Both the position numbers and the translations under genes were made by a program. A stretch of DNA of 64,000 nt from Stigmatella ashevillena (GTDB lineage: Bacteria; Myxococcota; Myxococcia; Myxococcales; Myxococcaceae). The notes below the pieces were generated by a model that saw only the letters and a program-made list of their open reading frames with translations, searched no databases and was not told the origin of the DNA. The stretch's first letter is position 1; every line of letters starts with the position of its first letter. The DNA lies in the NCBI RefSeq assembly GCF_028368975.1, contig NZ_JAQNDM010000002.1:4954425-5018424 (forward strand), given 5' to 3'. This document shows positions 56,027 to 64,000 of the stretch, piece after piece.

Positions 56027-56192
56027 CGTTGACAACGGCGGGTAAAAATCCCGTCGAAAATACCGGCGCGAGGGCCTTTCCGGGCCCTCCCAGGGCTGAT
56101 CCTGACTCACCCCCTCCTACCCCCTGCCCGGGCCAGGAGGAATCGTGGCGAGCCCAATGGATTTTCGTTGAAATCGTGGTAACGACGCGGCG

Positions 56193-56221
56193 TTGAACTT
56201 CCAAACGCTTTAGAGTATCAA
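56193..56221 (+). promoter_or_regulatory. Possible housekeeping promoter of the inositol operon
   Basis: TTGAAC (56193-56198) and TATCAA (56216-56221) are separated by 17 bases, a sigma-70 spacing, about 120 bp upstream of the inositol phosphate synthase start. The -10 match is only partial. The 334-bp gap (56008-56341) has no other evident element. Confidence 0.3.
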
Positions 56222-56341
56222 CCATCCGCGTTCGAGAGTTTCCCCTTTCGAGGGGACCGTGCCAGGCCGGGGCCAGCCGCATCTGCGGACTCAAGACCGC
56301 GACAGGGCGGGCCGCGTCCGCCGTCTGAAGGAAGCCATCAC

Positions 56342-57679
56342 ATGGATAAGAAGGTCAGGGCAGTCTCCAAGCCCGAGGGGAAGCTGGCGATTCTGCTGCC
56401 AGGTCTCGGGGCGGTCTCCACCACGCTCATCGCGGGCGTCGAAATGGTGCGCCAGGGCAAGGGCCTACCTGTGGGTTCCCTCACCCAGATGGGCACGGCA
56501 CGCCTGGGCAAGCGGACCGACGGCCGCACGGTGAAGATCCAGGACTTGGTGCCCATCTCTTCTCTCAATGACGTCGTCTTCGGCGCCTGGGACATCATCA
56601 GCGAGAACGCGGCCCAGGTGGCCAAGCGGTCCAACGTGCTGACCCAGGAGCACCAGGAGCTGGTGCGCCCGGCGCTCGAGAAGATCGTCCCCAAGAAGGG
56701 CGTGCACAACCCCGAGTACGTGCGCCGCATCACCGCCAACCACGTCAAGGACACCAAAACGCACCGCGAGAGCATCGAGGCGCTGCGCCAGGACATCCGC
56801 GACTTCAAGAAGGAACTGGGCGCCAAGCGCGCGGTGATGATCGTCTGCGCCTCGGTGGAGACGTACACGGGCGCCCCGGTGGCCACGCAGTCGCTGGCCG
56901 CGCTGGAGAAGGCGCTGGATGCCAACGACGCGTCCATCAACCCCACGCTGCTGTACGCGTACGCCGCCCTGAAGGAGGGCGTGCCCTTCGCCAACGCCAC
57001 GCCGAACACCTCGGTGGACACCCCGGCGCTGCAGGAGCTGGCGCGCCAGGAAGGCGTGCCCGTGGCGGGACGTGACCTCAAGAGCGGCCAGACGATGATG
57101 AAGACGGTCATCGCCCCCTCGCTCAAGGCGCGCATGCTGGGCCTGGACGGGTGGTTCTCCACCAACATCCTGGGCAACCGCGATGGCGAGGTGCTGGATG
57201 ATCCTCAGGCCTTCAAGGCCAAGGAAGTCACCAAGGCGGGCGTGCTGGACACCATCCTCCAGCCGGAGCTGTACCCGGAGCTCTACGGCAAGGTGAGCCA
57301 CAAGGTCTCCATCCACTACTACCCGCCGCGCGGCGACGCGAAGGAAGGGTGGGACAACATCGACATCTTCGGCTGGCTGGGCTACCCCATGCAGCTGAAG
57401 ATCAACTTCCTGTGCCGGGACTCCATCCTGGCGGCGCCGCTGGTGCTCGACATCGCGCTGTTCCTGGACCTGGCCAAGCGCCTGGAGTGGAAGGGCATCC
57501 AGGAGTGGATGTCGTTCTACTTCAAGAGCCCGATGGCCCAGCCGGGCCTCCAGCCGGAGCACGACCTGTTCATTCAGCTGACCAAACTGAAGAACACGCT
57601 GCGCGTGGTCGCGGGCGAGGAGCCCATCACCCACCTCGGACTCGACTATTACGGAGATGACCTCCCGCTCGTCAAATAG
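56342..57679 (+). CDS. ino1: myo-Inositol-1-phosphate synthase
   Basis: 445 residues. NAD-binding start LLPGLGAVSTTLIAG, then VFGAWDIISENA, ASVETYTGAPVATQSL, GVPFANATPNTS, GRDLKSGQTMMKT, FSTNILGNRDGEVLDDP and LVLDIALFLDL, all conserved in MIPS. It converts glucose-6-phosphate to inositol-1-phosphate using NAD as an internal redox cofactor. It is the committed step for inositol lipids and opens a six-gene operon; the next start lies 23 bp inside its 3' end. Located in the cytoplasm. Confidence 0.95.
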   Translation: MDKKVRAVSKPEGKLAILLPGLGAVSTTLIAGVEMVRQGKGLPVGSLTQMGTARLGKRTDGRTVKIQDLVPISSLNDVVFGAWDIISENAAQVAKRSNVLTQEHQELVRPALEKIVPKKGVHNPEYVRRITANHVKDTKTHRESIEALRQDIRDFKKELGAKRAVMIVCASVETYTGAPVATQSLAALEKALDANDASINPTLLYAYAALKEGVPFANATPNTSVDTPALQELARQEGVPVAGRDLKSGQTMMKTVIAPSLKARMLGLDGWFSTNILGNRDGEVLDDPQAFKAKEVTKAGVLDTILQPELYPELYGKVSHKVSIHYYPPRGDAKEGWDNIDIFGWLGYPMQLKINFLCRDSILAAPLVLDIALFLDLAKRLEWKGIQEWMSFYFKSPMAQPGLQPEHDLFIQLTKLKNTLRVVAGEEPITHLGLDYYGDDLPLVK

Positions 57680-58592
57680 CGCCGGTTCGAAGTGGGCGCC
57701 CTGGCTCATCACCCTCCTGGGGGTGGGCCAGCTCCTCTTCGTCACCGCGGTGGGCAGGCTTCGCTGGGAGCACTTCGCAGCGGATCTGTTGATCGTGGGG
57801 CTGGCCTGGGCCGGCCCCTCGTCACGGTCCTTTCTGCTGCGCGGGGGCCTGGCGTTGTGGTTCACCGGCATGTTGATGGACAACCAGTGGCTCTGGTTGA
57901 GCCTGCGAGGCCGCGTGCACACCGGAGACCTGTGGGACTTGGAGCTCTCGCTCTTTCCCGCCCCCGGTGGCACCACCTGGCCGGCGTATTTCGCCACCCG
58001 CACCCACCCGGTGCTGGATCTGCTGTGCGGCTTCTCCTACGCGGCCTACATTTACGAGGTCATCCTCGGGGCCCTGCTGTTCTTCTTCCGCAAGCACCCC
58101 CGCTTCGGGCGGATGTGCTGGGCATTCCTGGCGGTCAACTTCCTCGGGGTCATCACCTACATGCTCTACCCCGCCGCCCCGCCCTGGTACGTGATGCAGT
58201 ACGGCCACGGTCCCGCGGACCTCCTGGCCGCTCCCAGCCCGGCTGGAACGGCGCGTTTCGACGCGCTGCTGGGCATCAGCTATTTCGCGAAATTCTACTC
58301 ACGCAGCCCCAATGTCTTCGGAGCCATGCCCTCGCTGCACGTCGCCTACCCCGTGTTGATGACCTGGCAGTTCTGGGGTCTGGGGCGGGCGTGGCGGGTG
58401 GGAGCCACGGCCTTCGCGATGCTGGTGGCGTTCTCCGCCCTCTACCTGCAGCACCACTACATCCTGGATGTCGTGGCAGGCATGGTGACCGCCTTGGTGG
58501 CCTGCGCGTGTGTTGAGTTCGCATTTTCCCGGCGTGAATCTCCGGCCGTCGCGCCCGTACCTCTCATGCCCGGAGGAGACAGCCGTGCTTGA
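57657..58592 (+). CDS. PAP2/AUR1-like inositolphosphotransferase
   Basis: 311 residues with about six membrane helices. The PAP2 signature is split as in AUR1-type inositol phosphorylceramide synthases: NVFGAMPSLHVAYP (His228) and YLQHHYILDVVAG (His266/267). AUR1 enzymes move phosphoinositol from phosphatidylinositol to ceramide. The assignment to that reaction, rather than to a simple lipid phosphatase, rests on the neighbouring inositol genes. Overlaps the synthase gene upstream by 23 bp and the phosphatidyltransferase gene downstream by 8 bp. Confidence 0.8.
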   Translation: MTSRSSNSAGSKWAPWLITLLGVGQLLFVTAVGRLRWEHFAADLLIVGLAWAGPSSRSFLLRGGLALWFTGMLMDNQWLWLSLRGRVHTGDLWDLELSLFPAPGGTTWPAYFATRTHPVLDLLCGFSYAAYIYEVILGALLFFFRKHPRFGRMCWAFLAVNFLGVITYMLYPAAPPWYVMQYGHGPADLLAAPSPAGTARFDALLGISYFAKFYSRSPNVFGAMPSLHVAYPVLMTWQFWGLGRAWRVGATAFAMLVAFSALYLQHHYILDVVAGMVTALVACACVEFAFSRRESPAVAPVPLMPGGDSRA

Positions 58593-59826
58593 CACTCTCG
58601 TGTCGTGGATTCAGGGAGACCTCTCACCCAGCGCCCGCATCTGGACGGCGCTGGCCCCGGCGATGCTGGCGAGCGCCTATTTCATTGGCGGCTTGCTCAT
58701 CTTCGCCATTCGCTGCGCCTTCAAGGGCGTGCCTCAGGACGAGGAGACGCTCAAGCGCGGCAGCACCGTGCTGGTGGGCATGTTCCTGCGGCACTACTTC
58801 TTCTGGGTCATCCAGCCGCTCTGGGCCGTCGTGTACCGCTCGGGGCTGCCGGCCAACGCGCTGTCCATGCTGTCGGGCCTGCTCGGGGTGTCCTCGGGCG
58901 TGGCGGTGGCGGCCGGGCGCTTCGCGCTGGGCGGCTGGCTGTTCCTGGCGGCCGGCATCCTGGACGTGATGGACGGGCGCATCGCCCGGCTGCGCAAGGA
59001 GGCCAACCCAGCCGGCGCGGCGCTGGACTCGGTGCTGGACCGGTACGTGGACTCGGCGATGCTCATGGGCCTGGCCTGGTACTACCGGGACACGTGGGTG
59101 CTGCTGCCCGTGTTGCTGGCGCTCCTGGGCACCTCGCTGGTGCCCTACGTGCGCGCCCGCGGCGAGGGCCTGGGCATCAACATCCGCGGCGGGGCCATGC
59201 AGCGCCTGGAGCGGGTGCTCTTCCTGGGCGCGGGCGTGGCGCTCTCGCCCATCTTCGAGGCCATCTGGTTCCCGGAGCAGAAGCACCCCATTCACTGGCT
59301 GGCGGTGATTGGCATGGTGTTCGTGGCGGTGATGAGCAACGTGACGGCGCTCTCGCGCTTCCGCGCGCTCGTCAACGCCCTGGCGCCGCCGCCAGCCACC
59401 GCCCGCCCACGCTCGGGGCTGGCCCTGTTCGGCTTCAACGCCGCGGCGGGCGCCATCGCCACGGCGGTGGACTTCGGGGCGGTGCTGGGCATGGTGGAGG
59501 GGCTGAAGTTCTCCCCCGTGGCGGCCACGGCGCTGGGCTGCGTGCTGGGCGGGGTGGTGAACTACACGCTCAACCGCCTCATCACCTTCCGGAGCCGGGG
59601 CGCGGTGGCGCCGCAGATGGCCCGGTACACGCTGGTGAGTGCGACCAGCGCGCTTCTGAATGCAGGGGGCGTGGCGTTGCTCACGCTGCACCCACAATTG
59701 GCGTATACCCTGGGATGGTGGCTGGCACGCGGGGCGGTGTATTTCGCGTGGAATCTCCCCCTTCAGCGGGACTACGTCTTCAATGACCCGCCGGAGGCGC
59801 TCATGGAGCGCCCTCATGCGGCATGA
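58585..59826 (+). CDS. CDP-alcohol phosphatidyltransferase fused to GtrA-like domain
   Basis: 413 residues; GTG start with GGAGGAG six bases upstream. The full CDP-alcohol signature D-x2-DG-x2-AR-x8-G-x3-D-x3-D is present at residues 127-152. Six helices carry this N-terminal half. Residues about 280-405 are a second four-helix unit (FNAAAGAIATAVDFGAVLGM, VVNYTLNRLITFRSRG) matching GtrA, a family linked to polyprenyl-lipid flipping and sugar attachment. In this operon it probably makes phosphatidylinositol phosphate from CDP-diacylglycerol and inositol-1-phosphate (inference). The fusion is unusual and may couple synthesis to membrane flipping. Confidence 0.85.
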   Translation: MLDTLVSWIQGDLSPSARIWTALAPAMLASAYFIGGLLIFAIRCAFKGVPQDEETLKRGSTVLVGMFLRHYFFWVIQPLWAVVYRSGLPANALSMLSGLLGVSSGVAVAAGRFALGGWLFLAAGILDVMDGRIARLRKEANPAGAALDSVLDRYVDSAMLMGLAWYYRDTWVLLPVLLALLGTSLVPYVRARGEGLGINIRGGAMQRLERVLFLGAGVALSPIFEAIWFPEQKHPIHWLAVIGMVFVAVMSNVTALSRFRALVNALAPPPATARPRSGLALFGFNAAAGAIATAVDFGAVLGMVEGLKFSPVAATALGCVLGGVVNYTLNRLITFRSRGAVAPQMARYTLVSATSALLNAGGVALLTLHPQLAYTLGWWLARGAVYFAWNLPLQRDYVFNDPPEALMERPHAA

Positions 59827-60799
59827 AAGACTCTCACGATTGACCTGGTTGGCCGTGCTCGCCCTGCCCTTGCTGGCGTGGGCGGGCCCGGTGCTGGAGC
59901 CCGCGTTCTCCTCGAGTGACAACTACGGGGAGACCTACAGCTTCACGGTGGACCTGGAGGACGGCACCTTCATCTCGGCGCAGTTCTCCGTGACGAATGT
60001 CGGCCCTGGCAGCCGCCACGGCATCTGCCGGGCCACGGTGGTCCGCCCGGGCCGCAAGACGTGGGCGCCCTCGACGCGGGTGGGCGGCGACGACTGGGGA
60101 TACGACAAGGCCACCAACACGCTCAAGGTGGGCGCGTGCACACTGCACACGGGCAATGGCACGCACCTCACCCTGCCGCTGGATGGAGGGCTCATCCGCA
60201 TCGTCTTCGAAGAGCCCCTGACGCCCAAGGCGCCGCCGAACGCCGAGGTGGTGCTCGGCAACACGCGTTACCAGCACGAGGTGCTGGTGCCCTTCAGCGC
60301 CGTGAAGGTGACGCTGCAGCTGCCAGGGGCCACTGCGCCCCTGGTGCTGACGGGCGGCGGCTACAGCGACCACTCGCACTCCACGGTGGTGCCGGCGAAG
60401 CTGGCCCGGAGCTGGGTGCGCTTCCGGTCGCTGCGCGGCCCGGAGAACCTGCTGATCCTGGGGCGCGAGGGGCACGATGGCGAGTATGGCCCCGTCTACC
60501 TTTGGTCGGTGGGCGGAGAGCCTCGAAACCTGGAGAGCTTCGAGCTGCGCCGGCTGGACAATGGCAAGTCCAAGTCCGCCCAGTGGGAGGCGGAGGTGAG
60601 CGGCGAGGGCGGGCCGTGGACGCTGCGCTCCACCTCGCAACTGCTGCGCAGCGCCCCGGTGCAGGACCTGGGAATGCTGGGCAGCCTGGTGAAGTCGGTG
60701 GTGGGCTCGCCGGTGACGTACGTCATGCGGGCCGTGCTGGAGCGCGCGGGCCATCCCCCCGTGGAGGGCCTGATGGAAGTGACGTTGGATGAAGGCTGA
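59816..60799 (+). CDS. Exported lipocalin-like protein of the inositol operon
   Basis: 327 residues; the start overlaps the previous stop by 11 bp. Signal peptide about 1-23 (LTWLAVLALPLLAWA). The rest is beta-rich with SSDNYGETYSFTVDLEDGTF, ISAQFSVTNVGPGSRHG and, later, GGGYSDHSHSTV. This dG-x-x-i-x-x-qf pattern is like the AttH/CrtC/Svf1 double-lipocalin group. In yeast, Svf1 acts in ceramide transport, which would fit an inositol-sphingolipid operon, but I hold the family call as weak. Probably acts in the periplasm on a lipid. Confidence 0.6.
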   Translation: MRHERLSRLTWLAVLALPLLAWAGPVLEPAFSSSDNYGETYSFTVDLEDGTFISAQFSVTNVGPGSRHGICRATVVRPGRKTWAPSTRVGGDDWGYDKATNTLKVGACTLHTGNGTHLTLPLDGGLIRIVFEEPLTPKAPPNAEVVLGNTRYQHEVLVPFSAVKVTLQLPGATAPLVLTGGGYSDHSHSTVVPAKLARSWVRFRSLRGPENLLILGREGHDGEYGPVYLWSVGGEPRNLESFELRRLDNGKSKSAQWEAEVSGEGGPWTLRSTSQLLRSAPVQDLGMLGSLVKSVVGSPVTYVMRAVLERAGHPPVEGLMEVTLDEG

Positions 60800-60820
60800 G
60801 CGGACCGGGGGACTTCGCCC

Positions 60821-61411
60821 GTGAGCGTGTCGTTGTTGAGGGATGTGCACCATGTGCCGGGCGTGCGCGGCTGGGTGCGCAAGCAGGTGTTGCGCTCGGT
60901 GGCGCGAGTGGTGGAGTGGACCACGAAGCTGCCCGGGCAGGGGCTGAACATCTCCCAGGTGGAAGACTGGCTGTGGGTGGGCGGCTCGGTGTCGCGCGCG
61001 CAGTACGGGGCGCTGGCGGACCGAGGCATCACCGCGGTCATCGACCTGCGCGCCGAGCGCTGCGACGACGAGCGGGCGCTGGCGCAGCGGGGCATCGAGC
61101 TGTTGCGCCTGCCCGTGGTGGACCGCTATCCCCCGTCGGTGGCGCAGCTCTGGCAGGGAGTGGAGTGGGCCCTGCCGCGGGTGACGACCGGAGGGCGCCT
61201 CTACGTCCACTGCGAGCACGGCGTGGGGCGCGGACCGTTGATGGGTCTGGCGGTGATGGTGGCGCGCGGCTGGGAGGCGCACGAGGCATACCGGAAGCTC
61301 CGAAAGGCCCGCTGGCAGGCAACGCTGAACGACCGGCAGTTGGAGGGACTCGCGGACTTCACCTCGGCGTGGACGTCTCCTCCGGAGCGCGCCCAGGCCC
61401 GTGTGAGCTAG
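60821..61411 (+). CDS. Dual-specificity protein/lipid phosphatase
   Basis: 196 residues; GTG start with GGGGGA upstream. The active site is HC131-E-H-G-V-G-R137G, the C-x5-R cysteine phosphatase motif. The general acid is probably the Asp in LPVVDRYPPS, and WLWVGGSVSRAQYGALADRG is the DSP opening. DSPs of this size include PTPMT1-type enzymes that remove phosphate from phosphatidylglycerol phosphate or phosphoinositides. Beside a phosphatidylinositol-phosphate-type synthase, a phosphatidylinositol phosphate phosphatase is the natural hypothesis. Confidence 0.85.
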   Translation: MSVSLLRDVHHVPGVRGWVRKQVLRSVARVVEWTTKLPGQGLNISQVEDWLWVGGSVSRAQYGALADRGITAVIDLRAERCDDERALAQRGIELLRLPVVDRYPPSVAQLWQGVEWALPRVTTGGRLYVHCEHGVGRGPLMGLAVMVARGWEAHEAYRKLRKARWQATLNDRQLEGLADFTSAWTSPPERAQARVS

Positions 61412-61437
61412 ACTGCTCCTTCCGCGGAAGGAGAGGC

Positions 61438-61989
61438 ATGAACACCCCCACTGCCGTGTCGCAGGGACGGCCCACGCTCCTGGGATTCTCGACCCCCCGG
61501 CACTTCAACCCTGTCTCATGGGTGGTGCGCCGCTTTACCGGGAGCGAGTGCAGCCACTGCTTCTTCCTGTACTGGGACGACGACTTCCAGTGCGACATGG
61601 TGTTGGAGTCGCATGAGCTGGGCTTCCGGCTCATCACCTGGCAGCGCTTCGTGGCCAACAACCGCATCATCGCGCTCATCGAGCCGCTCCATCCGCTGGA
61701 GATGGGCTTCATCAAGCTCGGCGACTGGGTGGGCAGCGCGTATGACTTCCAGGGACTGTTTGGCCAATCCCTCGTGCAGGTGGGGCGCTGGATGAAGCGC
61801 AAATGGCTCAATCCCTCTCAGTCCTCGAAAGCCATGTTCTGCAGCGAGTCCATCGTCCGCTGCATGCAGTGGGCCGAGCACCCGGAGGCGGCCACGTTCT
61901 CCCCCAAGGAGACGACGCCGCAGGACTTGCTGACCTTCTACCGGGAAGCCACCCGCGGCAAGGCGCTGGACATCCAGCCCTGGGCCTGA
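61438..61989 (+). CDS. Permuted papain-like (YiiX/NlpC-P60-type) protein
   Basis: 183 residues; GGAGAGG ribosome site. HFNPVSWVVRRFTGSECSHC (His in ECSHC), DMVLESHELGFRL and the Cys in KAMFCSESIVRCMQ fit the permuted NlpC/P60 (YiiX-like) hydrolase fold, where His precedes Cys. Members act on lipids or peptides at membranes. Last gene of the inositol operon (26-bp gap). Its target is unknown. Confidence 0.7.
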   Translation: MNTPTAVSQGRPTLLGFSTPRHFNPVSWVVRRFTGSECSHCFFLYWDDDFQCDMVLESHELGFRLITWQRFVANNRIIALIEPLHPLEMGFIKLGDWVGSAYDFQGLFGQSLVQVGRWMKRKWLNPSQSSKAMFCSESIVRCMQWAEHPEAATFSPKETTPQDLLTFYREATRGKALDIQPWA

Positions 61990-62008
61990 CAGGTGGCACC
62001 CAAAGCCT

Positions 62009-64000
62009 TCAACCACACCCTGGAGACTCGTCAAGGGCCAGGTTCTGGCTCAGCGGCAACTCAACGATGAATTCTGTGAAGCGTCCTTCCTCCGTCTCGA
62101 ACCGAAGCGTCCCGCCGTGCCCCTGCACGACAATGTCATGGCTGATGGAGAGCCCCAACCCAGTGCCCTGCCCCGGCGGCTTCGTGGTGAAGAATGGCTC
62201 GAAAATCCTGTCACGGACCTTCTCAGGGAGTCCGCTGCCATTGTCCCAAACCCGTATCTCCACGTGGCGCCCAAGCGCCCGGGTCGAAATACGCACCCGC
62301 GGGGTAACACCGGCCTTGTCCAGCTTGCGCGGGTGGATACTCGCAGCGTAGAGGGCGTTGTTCACCAAATTCAGGATCACCCGGGCGATGCCCTGGGGCA
62401 CCACCTCCACCTTTGGGATCGCTGGATCGAAGTCCTTCTCGACAAGCACTTCGCCATCCAGGCTTTTGTTCTGCATCCCTTGGTACGCAAGAGTCACCTG
62501 TTGGTCGGCCAGGGCATTGAGATTCGTCGGCATCCGTTCGCCGGCCGCTGTCCGCGAGTGCAGCAACATCCCATTGATGATGTCGTTGGCCCGGCTGCCG
62601 TGCTGAACGATTCCCTTCGTATTGCCCTTCAGGCGCTCCAGGAGCTCCGCGACACTTCCCATCACCTCCCCAACCCGCCTCTCAGGATTGACCTGGAGCT
62701 CCGCCAGTGTTTCATCCACGATCTCGGAGGAGAGTTCTGCGAAGTTCTTCACAAAGTTGATAGGGTTCTTGATCTCATGAGCGATGCCAGCAGTGAGCTG
62801 TCCGAGGGATGACATTTTCTCGGAATGGATCAGGATCTGCTGCGTCTGCTTGAGGTTCTCAAGGGTAACGCTCAGCTCGGAGTTCTTCTTGCGTAACTCC
62901 GTGGTGCGCTCCTCGACCTTCTGCTCCAGCCGCTCATAGAGCCGCGCATTCACGATGGAGATGGCCACCTGGGATGAGAGGAGCTGCAGAAACTCCACAC
63001 GGTCAGGCGTGAAGGCGTCTGTGGCCAGGTTGTTCTCAATATAGAGAATCCCCAGCAACTGCTTCTGATGGATGAGCGGCGCGCAGAGTACGGACTTGGG
63101 CTGCCGCAGGGCAATGTTGGCGTCACTCGTGAACAGGCCTTCGCGCGCCGCGTCCCTCAACACCACGCTCTCGCGCGTCCTCGCCACGTAGTTCACGATC
63201 GCGGGAGAAAGTCCCTCACACTGTTCCACTGGCAGGGACTGTTTTCCCCGCACCGCGTGTTGGCCAGACACACCCTCCGCCTCCACCACCCAGCGCTCCC
63301 CTTCCTTCATGAGGAGGAAGCCGCAGCCTGCCCCGGCATTCTGGAGCATGAACTCCATGGCCCGCATGAGCAACTGGCCGAGGACGATCTCGCCGGAGAG
63401 CACCTGCGACATCTGAATAGCCGTTTTGAGGTCCAGTTCCACGGAGCTGGAAATGGCGGCCATCCCCTCACGCCGCGCCTGAGACCCAACCGTGGACAAG
63501 GCCTGGGCCATGAACTGGGGGTACTGGGCCTCCAGTGCCCGTACCTTCGAGTTGGCGCCCCAGGTGAGATAGCCGAACCGGGCATCCTGAAGATACGAAT
63601 TCGCCAGGTTAGCGCGGCCCTGCGCCAGGTAAAACCCCGCTGCGCGCTCACAGGCGATGGCCGCGTCATGCATGTACTCGTTCTTACGCGCCGCCTGAAT
63701 GGCCTCGTCATACAACCGGGCGGCCTCACCAGGGTTGTTCTCCCGCCGGGCAAGCTCCGCTTGGAGGAGCAGGTACTTGTGGCCTGTGTTCTGAGGACTG
63801 TGCAAGGCCCACCGCTTCAGCGTCCGCCGGGCCCGCTCCACTCTTTTGAGGTAGGACCTTCGCGCTTCACCCTGTGCGTCTGGCAACAACGAGAGCGCCG
63901 AGAGCCCGCAGTAGAACGCGTGGAAATGAACAAGGCTGGCGCTGGGTTCAAGCATGGCCTTGTAGAGGGGGCTTTCAAGCCGCGCTCCCAGCTCAAGGAC
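62009..64000 (-). CDS. GAF-domain histidine kinase, N-terminus cut by right edge
   Basis: The frame stays open to base 64000, so the protein starts outside the window. Visible: helical TPR-like region (GEAARLYDEAIQAARKNEY), GAF domain (VLCAPLIHQKQLLGILYIEN), a coiled-coil linker (ERLEQKVEERTTELRKKNSE), HisKA (LGQLTAGIAHEIKNPINFVK) and HATPase (VILNLVNNALYAAS, VWDNGSGLPEKV, GTGLGLSISHDI). This matches the C-terminal part of very large kinase-ATPase-histidine kinase proteins common in myxobacteria. Convergent with the inositol operon, 19 bp apart. Confidence 0.9.
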   Translation of the reverse strand, partial: VLELGARLESPLYKAMLEPSASLVHFHAFYCGLSALSLLPDAQGEARRSYLKRVERARRTLKRWALHSPQNTGHKYLLLQAELARRENNPGEAARLYDEAIQAARKNEYMHDAAIACERAAGFYLAQGRANLANSYLQDARFGYLTWGANSKVRALEAQYPQFMAQALSTVGSQARREGMAAISSSVELDLKTAIQMSQVLSGEIVLGQLLMRAMEFMLQNAGAGCGFLLMKEGERWVVEAEGVSGQHAVRGKQSLPVEQCEGLSPAIVNYVARTRESVVLRDAAREGLFTSDANIALRQPKSVLCAPLIHQKQLLGILYIENNLATDAFTPDRVEFLQLLSSQVAISIVNARLYERLEQKVEERTTELRKKNSELSVTLENLKQTQQILIHSEKMSSLGQLTAGIAHEIKNPINFVKNFAELSSEIVDETLAELQVNPERRVGEVMGSVAELLERLKGNTKGIVQHGSRANDIINGMLLHSRTAAGERMPTNLNALADQQVTLAYQGMQNKSLDGEVLVEKDFDPAIPKVEVVPQGIARVILNLVNNALYAASIHPRKLDKAGVTPRVRISTRALGRHVEIRVWDNGSGLPEKVRDRIFEPFFTTKPPGQGTGLGLSISHDIVVQGHGGTLRFETEEGRFTEFIVELPLSQNLALDESPGCG

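Noticed and set aside
1-64000. tRNA or rRNA genes
   Set aside because: I saw no cloverleaf or ribosomal RNA sequence, although a tRNA could be missed by eye.

Overview
The window is high-GC DNA packed with genes on both strands. Its gene families are typical of a predatory, multicellular myxobacterium (Myxococcota, probably Cystobacterineae such as Stigmatella, Cystobacter or Archangium; this is inferred from gene content, not from a marker gene). They include many eukaryote-like Ser/Thr kinases, large hybrid histidine kinases, secreted lytic enzymes, CARDB and Kelch lipoproteins, SPFH proteins and an inositol-lipid operon. No rRNA, tRNA or CRISPR array was found.

Layout. 1-5114 (minus): a signalling cassette of P-loop ATPase, TPR protein and Ser/Thr kinase (kinase cut by the left edge). 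5217-9945: a lytic polysaccharide monooxygenase, small hypothetical genes, a DNA/RNA non-specific endonuclease and a Cys-rich secreted protein. 10011-11920: a kup potassium transporter that has lost its first helix and is frameshifted. 11956-13468: ECF sigma factor, membrane anti-sigma-like protein and a small companion. 13483-16203: SPFH protein and an exported SH3-like protein. 16388-20039: a compact operon of zinc-ribbon pseudokinase, vWA protein, divergent adenylosuccinate synthetase and a broken small membrane protein.

20040-27000 is an accessory patch. It holds a secreted C1q plus fibrinogen-like protein with unusually AT-rich DNA, an IS4-type transposase wreck, a second kinase related to the one at the left edge, a short decayed copy of that kinase, and an intact IS66-family element (24503-26904) bounded by an 8-bp target duplication. 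27107-36834: a Kelch lipoprotein, a subtilase with Ig-like repeats, a methyltransferase, a Fic-like protein and a frameshifted short-chain dehydrogenase. 37071-49887: a giant hybrid histidine kinase followed by a second vWA paralogue, a 1,189-residue kinase-ATPase-TPR protein and a six-gene phosphorelay operon. 50216-55483: mixed single genes (DUF72, CARDB lipoprotein, DUF1579, PPOX-like).

56342-61989 is a six-gene operon, mostly translationally coupled. It contains myo-inositol-1-phosphate synthase, an AUR1/PAP2-type inositolphosphotransferase, a CDP-alcohol phosphatidyltransferase fused to GtrA, a possible lipocalin-like protein, a dual-specificity phosphatase and a papain-like protein. Together these could make and remodel inositol phospholipids or inositol phosphorylceramide. 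The right edge cuts a GAF/histidine kinase.

The strongest candidates for something new are the pseudokinase-vWA-PurA-like operon, the inositol-lipid operon and the C1q/fibrinogen protein. Several genes carry apparent single-base frameshifts. Either this locus is decaying or the assembly has indels, and the sequence alone cannot decide.
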